Under the pieces are notes generated by a model, which was not told the origin of the DNA, did not search any database, and saw nothing but the letters and a program-made list of their open reading frames with translations. Positions 24,801 to 39,800 of a DNA stretch of 64,000 bases are shown one piece after another. The position numbers and the translations under genes are program-made. This stretch comes from Siphonodentalium dalli (lineage: Eukaryota; Mollusca; Scaphopoda; Gadilida; Siphonodentaliidae): NCBI GenBank assembly GCA_032622095.1, contig CP136063.1, positions 115,340,723 through 115,404,722 of the forward strand, given 5' to 3'. The first letter of the stretch is position 1, and every line of letters starts with the position of its first letter.

Positions 24801-27800
24801 ACTTATATTATCTTTTTGTTATACTGTTGTCTGCTAATTTATCCTGAACACCCCCCAAAATTAAAAATAGACCTTACCTACCGGTATGCCTACTTTTAAA
24901 ATTGAATGGGCGTATCCATTTAGTATAGAAAGGTTTAATGTGCTTTAATAATATGTTTTCTTATAGTGTGCTTCTCTGAGTGCCTGCTTTCCATTTCCTC
25001 TGATGGAAGATGGAACTATGGTGGATTATTTGATGTCCCTGGATGGAGATTCTCCACTGACATCCATTACGCCGTGTATACAGAACAAGGTGCTTCCAAA
25101 GATGCAGTCATGTACACTCCGTGGAATCCCTGCTGGTCATGTTAACAGGTTCAGTGTACTTGTTTATTACTCAAAGATTATACGCGACAGAATAGGAATA
25201 TTTATTTCTGCTATACAGATGATAATATACAAGCTTACTACCAGGGTTCGAAAAAATATTTTCATTTGGCAAAATAAATTTCATTTGGCAAAAGTTTTGG
25301 CAAGTGAGTTTTTAGCTCACCTGAGACGAAGTCTCCGGTGGAGCTATAGTCATCACTCCTCGTCCGTCCGTCCGTCTGTCCGTCCGTCCGTCCGTCCGTC
25401 CATCCGTCCGTCAACAATTCTTTAAACATCTTCTCCTCTGAAACCATCAGACCGATTGGGTTTATATTTGGTGTGGATGTTGTTCCCTAGGTGACTCTTA
25501 TTCAGATTTGTTCAAATGAGGTCACCAAGTCAAATAATTTTGATGTCAGGACCATGACTATTTTTCCACATAGTAATTCTTATAACGACTTCTTTTCTGA
25601 AGTTGTCGGGCCGAATGGGTTGATATTTGGTATGAGGGTACCTTGGGTGACTGTGGTTCAGATTTGTTCAAATGAGGTCACTGGGTCAAATGTGGGTGGG
25701 GCTATGGACATAAATCTGAAGGAATATATTTTTTTAGATTTAACTTATTGCTCAATTTAACAACCAACAAAAAAAATTATATATATTTTATTTTTAATAA
25801 ATAATTTGTTTTATTAAATAAAATATTTTTTATTTAAATAAAATAAAAAACATTTAATTAAAATTTTGAAGAACTTATGACATTACATCTTCGGGGGGTA
25901 GGTACCTCTAGTTACCACACTAAATTTGGTTGAAATCAGGGGTTTGGGAGAAACACGAGCAGACAGTTGTACAGAAATGTTCAGTAAATTCCTTTTAATA
26001 CTAGTATCTGTGCATTCCCATTACAAGCCAACTCTGCTCGGAACTGCCAGGCTGACAGACATGACACATGTTGTTTATAATCAGGGCCAGATAGATAGAT
26101 AAGAGAACTTCTGTAGCTATAGGCAGAGTCCCCAGGGAGTGTATTCATGTCATTCATAATTTAAATGAGATTAAGAGTGTTGTACATTTGTTTTCTAAAG
26201 TTGTCAGTAGCACCATCATTGTTTACAATACACTGGTCATTAATATCAGATTAAATTCCTTTTCTCAGAGCTTTGCGTGTGTCTGGCATTTGTAGAATGA
26301 GGTTCCCAGAGGGTGAATTTAATTATGCTACCCTGCATGGCAGGCTAGCATCGCCAAATACACCCTATGAGGACCTCATTCTGCTTAGGCTTCATCTTCT
26401 GGGAAGTGTCTAGAGTCTCAAATTGACATTTTTAGCAGCTCTTTTCCCTTCTGTTCAGATTTTAAAATGCATAATTGAGGTGTCAAATGGGTGCGCATAC
26501 TGTCATATGTCAGTAATGTCACCAACTTCAGCTGGAGAACTTCTGCCTGTCCCTAGGTATCCCATAGCAGTTGAGGACTAAGTAAAATTGGGTTCCCAGA
26601 TGGTGAATTTGGTGATGCTAGACCACCTTACAGAATAGCATCACTACATTCACCCTTTTGGGACATCAGACACACTAAATTCACGCTTGGCTGTTCCAAT
26701 ATTATTTTCTTAACCACTTATCTATGTGAACTCATTATACCTTATTATGGACAAAAAAGTGGTGGGGTATATTGGATTAAATCTGTTTCTGTCGGAGTGT
26801 CCTTCCATCCATTGTTCTGTCCATCCATCCATCAACAATTGTTTTCTTCTCGAGATCTATATGAATTCCCTACCTGTATGTGACTCACATTCAGATTTGT
26901 TCAAATAAGTTCATCAGGTCAAATAGGAGGGATGCCAGGGCCATAACGTTTTCCCTCCATAGTAATTCTAACAACTATTACTACTCAAGAACCATCAAGT
27001 CTATTTAGCTTATATTTGTGTATGCAGGGTCCTTGGGTGGCATGTTTAGATCTGTTCCAATGGGGTCCTTTTTGGAAAATCAATTAACTTCAACTCTTAA
27101 AAGCGAATGTTTATAATTATAAGATGAATAGATATCAGAGATGGGGATTCATGTTTGTTCAAATAGGGGCAGAGACCCCACCCACACTACCTGTATCTAT
27201 GCTGTACGCTACTGGTATAATAAGATAATGTCATATTCTTGCAGGGATGTCTCCACAGTGTTGGGGAGGTGATTTACAGATTTGTTCAATGAAACGTAAT
27301 TTTTGAGCTCACCTGAGACGAAGCTATCGTCATCACTTCTCATCTGTCATTTGTTCATCTTTCTGTCCGTCCATCAATCTGTCAACAATTCTGTGAACAT
27401 CTTCTCTAGATCATAAGACTGAATGGGTTCATATTTGGTGTGGATTTTCCCTAGATGACTCACATTCAGATTTGTTCAAATGAGGTCACTCTTTCAAATG
27501 GTTGTGAAGCCAGGGCCATAACTCTTGCCCTCCATAGTAATTTTTAAAAACGACTTTTTCTCATCTACCATCAGGTATAGGGTGGGACCAGAGACATAAC
27601 TGTATGCCTCTATAGTAATACTTAAAATGTCTTCTCAAGAGAGGTTGGACTATTTAGCTTACATATAGTCAGTCGACGTAAACATCTCCGTAATAATTAT
27701 AATATTACGTCGACACGAATTCATGTAAAAACCCATTTCCAGAACAATGGGCTTCCCCCAATATCGTGACGTCATACTGATGTCGCAGACATTCCAAATA

Positions 27801-30800
27801 AGGAATAATTTATGCCCGTCAATATTGCCGACAACACTTGAAATTGTTCAGATTTCAAATCTGAAATAACTGTCTCTTTCAAGATAGACGAAACACACTT
27901 CAATAACACATCGTTTCGGTCTTTGTCCACTGTAACACTCATTTTCCTATTGTGATGAGATTATTAGTAGCATACAGTTGGTACATGAAGCCCCTTTATC
28001 CACACATTCTGTTTAGATCTACTTCTTTTAAAGTGATTATGAAAAGTTCTAACTGTTATGGTCTCCAAAGTCCCAGTCTTATCAGTCTTTGCAGTCTGGT
28101 GAGCGACCCCACAGTCTTTGACTGTCTTGTTTAGTTATGGGATGTCTATCTACTCATAAAACATCATCAGGGTTCTTTGTTATGTTTGCTGACTTACAGA
28201 CAATACAAATGGAAACCTGATCGAGAAATCTACCAATTTAGTGCGGACAGCAGTGGTATGTCAAAATTTATATGTAATTTTCTTTAATCTTCACAACATG
28301 GTAATCCTTTCATTCAACTTTCATCAAACATCTAATCGACCTTGGTTAAAATATGAGTCTGGGTGGAAAAAGAGATTTTCTGTACATTTTTTAATGATGC
28401 TGGTCTAAGTATTTTGAAGCATGCTCTCAATTTAGATACCGTCATTTTGCACGAAACAGCAAAAGGGCATTATTAAATTGTCTTTAGAGTTAATCCCCCT
28501 TTGCCTGTTTGGAGTATGGATCCATTCAGTCATTGTAACAATGAATATTAATAGCGTCAGTGTTTCATGACCAGTGAGTATAAGACAATACGCTAATCAG
28601 CCAAATGTGAATGGTGACAGATTAATTTGTTGTCAGAAGGAAACAGGTTGAAATGATAGGTATGCTTTGATGACAATCCTAATTTCTGTACTAACTCATT
28701 TTACTGTGTCTGTGAATTGTTTTAACAGTGTATAACTGATAAAAAAAAAGGAGAATTTCCTTCAATTTCTCCAATTATACCGTCAATTAAATTTGGCAAA
28801 TATTTGTTAAATATGGCAAAATATAATTTCATTTGGCAAACATTTTGGCAAGAGAATATTTTAGTCCAGTGCCAACCCTGCTTACTACATGTATTTTCAA
28901 CTTTTGTATTACCATTATGTTAGCTAAACAGTGCCATAATTTAAATCCATGTGTCTAAATTGAGCTCTCCTCCATTTTGATAGTGTAAATGATGGTTTTA
29001 GTTAACTGTATGAACACTGTGTGTGTGGATATGTGTGTTGTGTGTGCACAAAAGTGTGAATTATATTTGTACAGATAATCTTCAGTTCGGTATCATGTGG
29101 TCTGATGTTGAATCTAAACTTGTAGATTTAAAAATAAAAAACAAATACAGAAAACTAAGGCAATTTCATAAAAAGGCCCATGGACAGTAATTTTGTGGCA
29201 ACGAATATGACCAATTATATTCTGAAAATGGTGAATTGTTGGTACCCCATTTGTGCTGATCTAGTTGATAGTTTCTCTAAAAATTCTGCCCAAATTTCCA
29301 ATTGAAAAATACTTTGATTGGAAATATTGCTAAGAATATAAAAAATTACCAAGTATTCTGACACAAATGGGGTATCAATAACTTGGAAATATAATTGGTC
29401 ATATGATCAATGCCATAAAATTACTGTGCCATGGGTCTTTACAGACCTTCAATTATGAAAAACATAGGCACACCATAAATGGTGGATCCTGGTGCACTAT
29501 TTATCTCTGGTGCACCTGTGGAAAATAACCCAATGTACAGGTATATAATGCATAAAAATAACATAACTATTTTCATCTAATTTTTATGTGTACCCATACC
29601 ATAGTATGGTAAACATAGTGTCATTGCCCGGATTGACCACTCGTCGTTAGTCCGTCCATCTGTCTGTCTGTCTGTCTGTCCGTAGACACTTTACGCATGG
29701 TGTGATAACTGAAATATTTTCTATCTGATCAGAACCAAATTTTGTATATGAATTTCTCAGCACAAAAGACAGATCGAGTTCGAATATGGGTTTGATCCGA
29801 CTATTTTTAACTGAGTTATGGCCCTTTTTGGAGAAAAAAATTCACTCTTAAAAAAAAAAAAATTTAGATTGAATTCCTAGTTCAATTTAAAAAAAAACAA
29901 ATAAATAAAAAAAACAAATAAATAAACAAAAAGATTATAAATAGTAAACTATTTTTAGCTCACCTGAGACGAAGAGCTATAGTCATCACTCCTTGTCTGT
30001 CGTCCATCCGTCCATCCGTCCGTCCGTCCATCCGTCAACAATTCTTTGAACATCTTCTCCTCTGAAACCGTAAAACCGAATTGGTTCATATTTGGTGTGG
30101 ATGTTCCCTAGGTGACTCTCATTCAGATTTGTTCAAATGAGGTCACTGGGTCAAATGGTTGCGAAACCAGGGCCATAACTCTATTCCTCCATAGTAATTC
30201 TTACAACAACTTCTTTTTCTGAACCATTGGGCCGATTTAGCTAATATTTGGTATGGATGGTCCTTGGGTGACTGGTGTTCAGATTTGTTCAAATGAGGTC
30301 ACCCGGTCAATTAGTTGAGAAACCAGGGGCCATAACTCATAGTAATTTTTACAATGACTTCTTCTAAAAAAATATTGGGCCGATTTAGCTTATATTTGGT
30401 ACAGAGAGACCTTGTGTGACTGGGGTTCAGATTTGTTCCAATGGGGTCACTGGGTCAAATAGGGGCAGAGCCAGGGACATAACTCTAAAAAAAAATAACA
30501 TTTTTGCATTTTGACTTTTGATTTTTTCAGACATATCACAGCTACCCAACCACACCCTCCCCCACCCCACCTCCTGTCCCTGCCACACCACACTGTATCA
30601 TACCATATTATCTCTTCCTTGTTCACCCCATTAAAATCCTTGTTTTGATCACACCTGTAGGAGTATCACAAAGCTGTGTGTACAGTCGTTAAAACCTAAT
30701 TATCTATGCCTCTCCTCAAGACACTGGTAGCTGATGGTTTCATGAATGGAATATAATTCTCAGAGAATGTACTTGCTCTCAAGGTCATGGGAATTTTGTT

Positions 30801-33800
30801 AAGCTAATGTAGTCTGGCATTCAAATAAATGTTGTATGTCATATTCTCACAGGGATGTCCCCACAGTGTTGGGGGGGGGGGGGGGGGGGTGACTGACAGA
30901 TTTGTTCAATGAAATGTAAATTTGAAGCTCACCTGAGAAGAAGCTATAGTCATCACTTCTCATCTGTCACCTGTTCATCTGTCTGTGTCCGTCCATCCAT
31001 CTGTCAACAATTCTTTGAACATCTTCTCTAGATCATAAGACTGAATGGGTTCATATTTGGTGTGGATGTTCCCTTGGTGACTCACATTCAGATTTGTTCA
31101 AATGAGGTCACTCTGTCAAATGGTTGTGAAGCCAAGGCCATAACTCTTGCCCTCCATAGTAATTCTTAAAAACGACTTCTCGTGTACCATCAGGTTGAAT
31201 GGGTTCATATTTCGTATGAAGGGTCCTTTGGTGACTGTAGTTCAGATTTGTTCAAATGGGGTCACCTGGTCAAATAGGGGCCAAGCAAAGGACAGTTTTC
31301 CTCTTAATATGCTTCCTTTACACGGACCGTCAGGTTTATTTTACTGATATTTAGTATGAAGGGTTCTTTGGTGTCTGGGATTCAAATTTATGCAGATGGG
31401 GTCACCAGGTTAAATAAGGTGGGACCAGGGACATAACTGTATGTCTCTATAGTAATACTTATAATGTCTTCTCAAGAGAGGTTGGACCATATAGTATGGA
31501 GGATCCTTTAGTGACTGAGATTCAGATCTGTTAACATGAGGTCAACCCATTAAGAAATGACGGGACAATGGGGACTTAAGACTTTTGTGTCTAAAAAATC
31601 ATTAAAATACAAAATTCATTAAAAAGTCTACCTTGGAACTACCTGACTGATTAATCTGACATACATATAGTGTTTTTGGGTCCATGGATAATTGGGCTTT
31701 AAACATGTCTAAATGGTTTTATATAAAGCGCTTGTGAGATTGAAAATTTCCAACAATTGAGAAAGTTTGAGATGTCGGTTGTGAAATTTCAACCTAAGAC
31801 TTGGGAGTCTGGAGCCCAGGCGAGAGGGGACTTCTTGAGCTGGAGGAGGGGGTGATCACTAGTGTACAGTTGGTAATTTCAAGTTAGATTTGGTAATTTC
31901 AAGGTAGATTTGGTAATTTGATATTCACTGATCTACATTCATGAAGCCTCTCTAGCCACATATCCTGTTTAGATCTACTTCTTTTAAAATGATTATGAAA
32001 AGTTCTGACTGTTGTGGTCTCCAAAGTCCCAGTCTTTTCAGTCTTTGCAGTCTGGTGAGAGACCCCACAGTCTTTGACTGTCTTGTTTGTTTAAATAATT
32101 AAAAATAAAAAAAATAAAATTAAGTTAACAAAATTTGAAAAACTAACAACATTATAACTCTGCCAAGGGTACCCTGAGTTACCACACCAAATTTGGTTTA
32201 AATCGGTCCAAAATATTGTGATATGAACTGGTAAATTTGTTTGGAGCGACATTAAACCCAATTCATCAATTCCATCCCATGCCTTTGGACTACTTAACTA
32301 TTGATAGGGCTATATTATTTTCTGATGTCTCTTATGCCAATGTGCAGATAAAGAAAGCTATGGTATCTAATTTTTTTTAATTTCAACAATACGCATCACA
32401 TGATATTAATAGTAGACTAGAACATTTGTGCTGCATTGCACAGCTGAGTATATCACTCTACAGATGGTCTGAGGTCATTATAAATGTTATTGGTTTAATA
32501 GAGATGCCAGCCTTCAACATAAACAATGCCTGTGATTTGTTGGAAGCTCTGCTATCACACTGTACAATCGGCTCGCGGAATACCAGTGTGAAATTCAGAA
32601 TACCAGTGCTGAACAGGAGAATATCAGTGTTTTTAAGCGATGTGATGGTATCATAATTAGAACTGGACGGATAAATATCAAGACAAAAGACAATGGAAAG
32701 GTATATATGATAAATTTTGCATTTACCCAGTGGAAGGGTCACCTGGTGATGTTCAGTTCGACTCTGGGCGATCTGGCCTTTGTTTAAAGCAGAAAAATAG
32801 GCTGTACAAACTCGTAGGGGGGAGGTCAAATTTTGCTCTAATCGGTATTCTAGTGCGTTTTGTTTAATTCCTGAGCATAACTTGCGGAATCTTTTATAAA
32901 ATTCCGACAGCGGAATCTATCGGCAATACATGCACATCGAACTCACTTGCGTGTATCAGTTGGAAATACACGAAAATAAATCGAAACGAGGGGCGGTGAT
33001 CACAGAAAATGGCACGGCGAACTACATGTACCAGTGCATGTCAACGAGGGCTACCAGTGCCAAATTTTCTTTATATGGTAAGTTAAATCGGGTATATGTC
33101 GGTAAAAGCTTCATACATGTGCAGGACATCGGCCACATGAAATACCCTTCCAAAAATAACGACAAAGTTGATCTAGAAGGGTAAATATGTGGATCTATAA
33201 TAGGAAAGTACGATACTCAAAGCTAGTGTAAAATATAGAAGAAATTTCATGATGTCCAGGTCAGAATATGGCGTTTTTGTAGAATTGGTTGGTGCTGTAC
33301 GCGCTATGTGGAAATATTCCATAACAAACCACATGCACTCGCGTAGTTAATGTTCTGCAGCTGCAAACCGAATACACGATATACATCGGCGCAGCTACCA
33401 AACGCTGTATCAACCACTCTTCAATTGAAGTGAAAGTTTCCAAACGGATACAATATACACACATCATTGACTTGCCAAGCCCTATGTCACGTCCATGTTG
33501 TGAGTACCTTGCAAATATTGTTAGGAAATAGTCTTGTAGTCGCACCACTAACTGACAATGCATAACGTCGGCTATATATCGTTACATGTATATGCAATCA
33601 TGTGTTAACAAACTTGCTTCAGACCAATTACCCACATGATATATAATTATATATATATACAACATATTAAAATTGGCACCCTGCGTGTGAGAAAAAATTA
33701 TTGGAGATGCATACATGCAGGTACATGTATAATTCAGTTGTATGACTATTCAACAAGCCCTCGATGGTAGAGTTTGATATTAAGCAACAATTCGATTCGA

Positions 33801-36800
33801 GTGATATTTCCACATAGCGCATATACAGCACCAACCAACTCTATATCGAAACCGAAACAACCGCGCGTGTAAACCTTACATAATTATGTTAACTGACTTC
33901 CGCGATCGGATTGCGACCCCAATCGTACTTTAGTCTTTACGTTCATATACCCAGTGCAAAGCGAAACCGTCCAATTTTATTGAAAATTATAAGATATAAA
34001 CATGCTATATTGCTCACAAACCGAACGGCCCCATATGCATGGTTAACTATAGTAATCTGACAAGGGTGTGAGATAGGGGCATTAATTGCACTTACGACTA
34101 TGAATTACAAGATGTGAATTTGCACATCAGAGAATCTTGCATGCATATAAACAAGGCAACATAACTGATAGATGTCACAACCAATCACCACGGATTATAT
34201 TTAAAACATTTGATTTATTCGCCACAGCGCCGCTCACCATTAGGCCAAACAGATTTTGGCATTTTATAATGTAATTTTTCAGCTACTGTACAAGTTCGGA
34301 AAATTGCATTTAAACCGATGTATCCCAATAGTTTTAAGAACAATTCTACAAAAAACGCCATATTCTGACCTGGTAATCATGAAATTTGTTCTATATTTTA
34401 CACTAGCTTTGAGTATCGACGTATCGTTGAAGTTTCGTACTTTCCCATTATAGATCCACATATTTACCCTTCTAGATCAACTTTGTCGTTATTTTTGAAA
34501 GGGTAAGGCATTTCATGTGGCCGATGCCCTGTATGAAGCGTTTATCGACATATACCCGATATAACTTACCCTATAAAGAAAATTTGGCACTGGTAGCCCT
34601 CGTTGCCATGCACTGGTAGTTCGCCGTGCCATTTTCTGTGATCACCGCCCCTTGTTTCGATTTATTTTCGTGTATTTCCAACTGATACACGCAAGTGATT
34701 TCGATGTGCACGTATTGCCGATAGATTCCGCTGTCGGAATTTTATAAAAGATTCTGTAAGTTATGCTCAGGTATTAAACAAAACGCACTAGAATACCGAT
34801 TAGGGCAAAATTTGACCCTCCCCCTACCAGTTTGTGCAGCCTATTTTTCTGCTTTAAACAAAGGCCAGATCGCCCAGAGTCGAACTGAACATCACCAGGT
34901 GACCCCTCCACTGGGTAAATGCAAAATTGATCGTATATACCTTTCCATTGTCTTTTGTCTTGTTATTTATCCGTCCAGTTCTAATTATGGTACCTTCATA
35001 TCGCTTAAAAACACTGATATTCTCCTGTACAGCACTGGTATTCTGACGTTCACACTGGTATTCCGCGAGCCGATTGGACAGTGTGTGCTATATAATTGAT
35101 ATTAATGGGTCAGCAGTGAGGTGTCTTATCTTGATGGCTGTTGTTGGTAGAATTTGATACATTATCATTGTAAACTTAAATTGGACTCTCTTAACCCAAG
35201 TAGTCCAGGTCACCTTTTCACATTTAACCCAAGGCTGTGGTGGTGCAGCATTACAGATCCTGTACCAGTGCATTCTCTTATATAAATGTGAGTGACCCAT
35301 AAATTCCAATAATTTGTGTTATGTACATTTGTATATAATAGTACATAACAGTATACGCTATAATTCAACATCAAAACTCTCATTTATGATTCCGATCATA
35401 GTAATTTACTATCACCAAGGGATGGGTTAACATCTGCCGATCGTGATAGGCCTCTCGTTAATAGCTAAAATTTAATTGAAACAAAATGAAGACTATTATA
35501 ATGTGTTGTGTTTGGTTATTTACGAATTTGGTTCATAACTTTATTCTTTCGGCAAATGCGTGCATCACAACATGGGGTCACTCAGTTCTATGCACTATAC
35601 AGACAGCCACGATTTGTCCATGTTTCTTTTACTAATCAGCGATCCCACATTCCATATAAAGAATGTATTTAATTATACCCCCACTTTCGAAGAAAATGGG
35701 GGGTATACTGGATTGACTGCGTCCATCCGTCACGCTTTCTCCCTCCGTGTGTCCGTCGAGCCGTCCATCTGTCCGACCTCATAACTCGAACAACTATGAA
35801 CCGATTTCAATAATTTTTTGTATGCAATCTCCTTAGGACTGCCTCTCCGCATGATGCTAATTGCGGTTCGGTCCGACTTTTTTTTTAAAGTTACGCCTCA
35901 TTTTCGACTTATTTTGTCATAGAAAATTCTGTCCGACTTAATAACTTTAACAAATATGAACCGATTTCAATAATTTTTGGTATACATGCTTCTCACAATA
36001 CCCTCTCTACATGATGCAGCTAGGGATTGGCTCAGACTGTTTTTCGTAATATTACACTTCATTTTCGACTTATTTTGACTTAGAAAATTCTGTCCGACTT
36101 AATAACTTCAACAAATATGAACCAATTTGAATAATATTTTCTGTACAAGCTTCATGTGACACCATATCGATATTATTAGTCCGAATTGTTCTTTAAAGTT
36201 AAAAATCTTTTTTGTTGGGTTTACGGATAATGCGGGTTGAATTTACCACGGTGGGGGTATGCTAGCACTCGAGTGCACACCTCTTGTTGTACCTATTTTC
36301 ACTTGGATGCACGTTGTGGGTGATCGACTGTGTCGCTATGATCCAACATTTTTAATAAATTTATTTTACCCATGCAACAATGCAGCCACACCCAGCTTGG
36401 TTTCGTTCTGTATATTTTTCATAATCTGCCATTTTAATTGCAACTTGGGACTGCATGATTCCTGAACATGACCCCGAAGTGAACCATTTTTAACAAGAAT
36501 ACTCATAATTACATTTCAGGAAAAGTCAGTCATCTCCAACAATCTTGTCACAATGTACGACAGCAGAAGAAGTTATACAGCTCTATCTAACAGAGATGTA
36601 TAGTAAAACACTCAAGTATGTTCAGAATATTTGCATTACAGTTTTGTTGTGGCACACTTGTACCTGTGTTAGTAATCATGTGTCACCATGTTATAAACAG
36701 GTTGAGTTAACCCAATACTAAATAAATACCCATTGACGAGTAGTTCCCTTTGGAAACATACAGATAATAAGTTCAACAAACTGGCATATGCCGTTTGTTG

Positions 36801-39800
36801 AGCTTATTATCTTAACATTTCCCACTAATCGATAGGAATCCTTCTGCACTTGTGTTATTTTGTTTGTCTGTCATTTGCTCATTTTTTCTGATCACCCCAC
36901 CAATGAGTAATAGACTATTCCAATGTATACTTTTATATCTGATGGGAGAATCCATTCAGTATAGAAAGGGATAAATACTGCAGATCATATATTAAACACA
37001 AAATATCATATACTATGATTTATATCCACATTAACACGTTGACTGCCGACTAGGAGTTATCTCAGATTATTTGCATGTAATTGAATGGGAGTTGGCAGTC
37101 ACCAGGCATTCTATTAAAGAGATAGATTGAAAAATATCTCAACACTTGTTTAATTTGGCTTTGGATTTTAACTTGTACATAATGTATATGTTGTAAATAT
37201 CTCACTATTGTCTCTGTACCTATGTTATCATATATTGGTGATGAGAATAAACAACTATATAAAATGGAATGTTTTGTTTTTGCAACACTTCTTTTTACAA
37301 TTTTCAGTGCTGGGCAGGTCTTCAGGGATCCTTGTAATGTAGTCGCGCCATACCCTCATATATTCAGAAGTAACGTAACTAGGGAGGGCTTCATCAGTGG
37401 TAGAGAGAGACTTAGAAATCAAGGTATGATTTTACCATTTTCGTCCAATTCAAATCACTGTGACATTGTTGAATTTGTTCAGAAATTAAAGACATATTAT
37501 GGGTTTATTTCAGACTCTCAAACTGTTAACCCATTCATGACCGTAGCTTCTTGAAATTTTGCTAAAACCCTGTGCCAATGCATTCTCTTATATATGCAAG
37601 TCTCCCATAGTGAGTCTCGAATATATATAAGAGAATGCATTGGCCTAACAATATTTACATTGACCTTGTAAGCCAGTGCATTAACTTGCATATGCGAGGC
37701 TCCATATGGGAGACTCACATAGGATCCTTAATGCTGCACTAGCGCAGCTCCCATCATCAAAGGGTTAAGCTTAATACCCAATATGTAGTAAGTATGCCCA
37801 CTAGAAAAATATAGCTTTCAACAAATAATGTTAAAATTCAAACCACATTGATCCCACCAATTCACAATACCCCTCATGTCTGAACTACGGTATGCACATG
37901 TTAATATTTATTGTTAAATTTGGGATGAATAAATCACCAATAAACGATTCCTACGAGAGTCGCTGCATATAACTGTCCCCCTAAAAAAAAATATGGGGGG
38001 GGGACCTATAAAAATTAGCTCTGTCCGTCAGTGTGTCTGTCCATCTGAAATGTATGTTGTCCGGATGTTAACTTGAATGGTATTCGACAGATTTTTTAAA
38101 ATAATTTTTATTAAAGGGAGACTGTGTCTAAATTCCAGTATTTGAACAATTTGTTTAATCTAAGTAACAACAAGAATATTAACACCATGTGTGAGTTTCG
38201 ATGGAACAGTCATCGCTTTGCAAGAAAATGTGTTTGTGGATAAAAAATATATCAACTTTCACTTTGATTTGAGTACGATATTAAAATCACTCAATGATAC
38301 CATTGAATTTATAGATGAAACAAAAAAAAGGAATATGATCGCCATTAAAGATACATAGTCCGATTCTATGGTTCCTGTATCATCGAGTTACAACAACAGA
38401 ATTTCATCAAAAGCCAATTTAGTTACCAAAATATGGTTTATTACTAATAAATATTCACAACAATACCAATCACGATATCACGTTTGCCAAAAAGTCCTGT
38501 AATGATGTTTTTTCTTGGCAGTTCGGTGGATGGGCGAGTGTGGTTTACAACTTCCATATATGGTGATTCCTAGTTCAAATTGGTATTCCCCAACGCATGT
38601 TATGACAAATGTAAACACATAGTATTCCCATGTGTAACCAGCATGGTGCCATATAACATGTCTATTTGCGCATGAATAAAACCTGATTACCGATTCGTAA
38701 ATAAGAAGATGTATGTATCTGCACCTCAACTATATACAGTATTCTTGTTGATAGCGATACTTTTCCTCGTCTCATATTCCAAAATGATTATGTAATTTAT
38801 GATCGCCACTGATTGTACAGCAAGTCGCGTCCTTGCATGACCTCTCATAACTGCATCCTCACATGTCTGTACTATTTCTGGAAGAAGTCAGCCGAAGTTT
38901 TGCCAGGCCGCCAAATATTTGAGGTGGTGAAAAATAACATATTTCAACAATCAAAATCTGTTAACTCTGAGCTTTGATGGGTGGGATCCTCGACTCGAAT
39001 CTAATATGTTTTACCCCCGAAGCTGAAGAAATAGTAATTTAGGGCCGTTAAATCGGATTATATATCTTTAAAGGATCACTTGGTATTTAGAAAGTATCTA
39101 TTTTATGTACGAAACAAATTGTGTCTACCATTGTGATATTTATATCAAAATACACTGTGTACCTTTACTTTAATCTCATTTATTTATTTTTTTCAAAGTT
39201 TGTGGTGTGGGTCCGATCTAAGGAACTTTGAATTTTAATATTGTGTAATTGTATGAAATAAGTTCCTTAGACCCAACAATCCTAAATAAACTATAGCTAT
39301 TAATTGAGTTATTTCTTAAACTGGCATGTACTTTCTTTTATAAAGCATGGGTTTTATAACTTTTGTTTGTGGTTGAGCTGTCTTGTTTTATTTTTAATGT
39401 TATCAATTTATTTTCTGTTAGCTGTTGCACCATGACCACTATTTGCAAACAGACTTTCCATTCTGTGTCATCTGTCACAGAATAGTTAATCTTTTTTTTT
39501 TATGTTTGACATTTTGGTAATATGTTTTTAGTTTTGATTGCTTTATATCGTTGATCCATTCTAATAGTCCACTGATATTTGCCTCAATAGCTCTCATTCT
39601 GCTGGAGTATATATATATTTTGAATAAAAGTATGCACATGCCATTGCCAATTAAGTGTCAACTACATTTCCTGTAATGTTGGTTCAAAAAATTACTTTTA
39701 CAGGGGTAAAAAAAAGTTTATATCCATTTTTTTTTAAATAACTGTTGAAATTCTAGTAGAATTGATTTTGTCACTGGACATTCAACAATTAAAGATGCAT

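Larger units (their letters stand above)
32556..35085. mobile_element. Long-inverted-repeat foldback element with 6-bp target duplication
   Basis: 2530 bp with a perfect TGCTAT on both sides (32550-32555 and 35086-35091). Arms of 732 bp (32556-33287) and 745 bp (34341-35085) are about 90-95% matched over the parts compared. The termini read CACACTGT, then CAATCGGCTCGCGGAATACC in both. The ~1.05-kb spacer has no protein frame, so the element is non-autonomous. Six-base duplications occur in a few DNA-transposon groups (Maverick/Polinton, Dada, IS3EU among those I know), but the CACACTG end does not clearly match any of them. Superfamily left open. Confidence 0.9.

Noticed and set aside
25310-25447. 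Frames containing RPSVRPSVRPSIRPS and DGWTDGRTDGQT repeats as a repetitive protein
   Set aside because: Both come from a (CCGT)n microsatellite read on the two strands.
28200-28255. Regular coding exon of MSTO1
   Set aside because: Exon f joins exon g in phase without it, with spacing like that of human MSTO1; its inclusion shifts the frame into a stop.
32930-33184. 84-codon frame as a gene in the foldback element
   Set aside because: The same sequence lies inverted in the right arm and the frame is not kept there.
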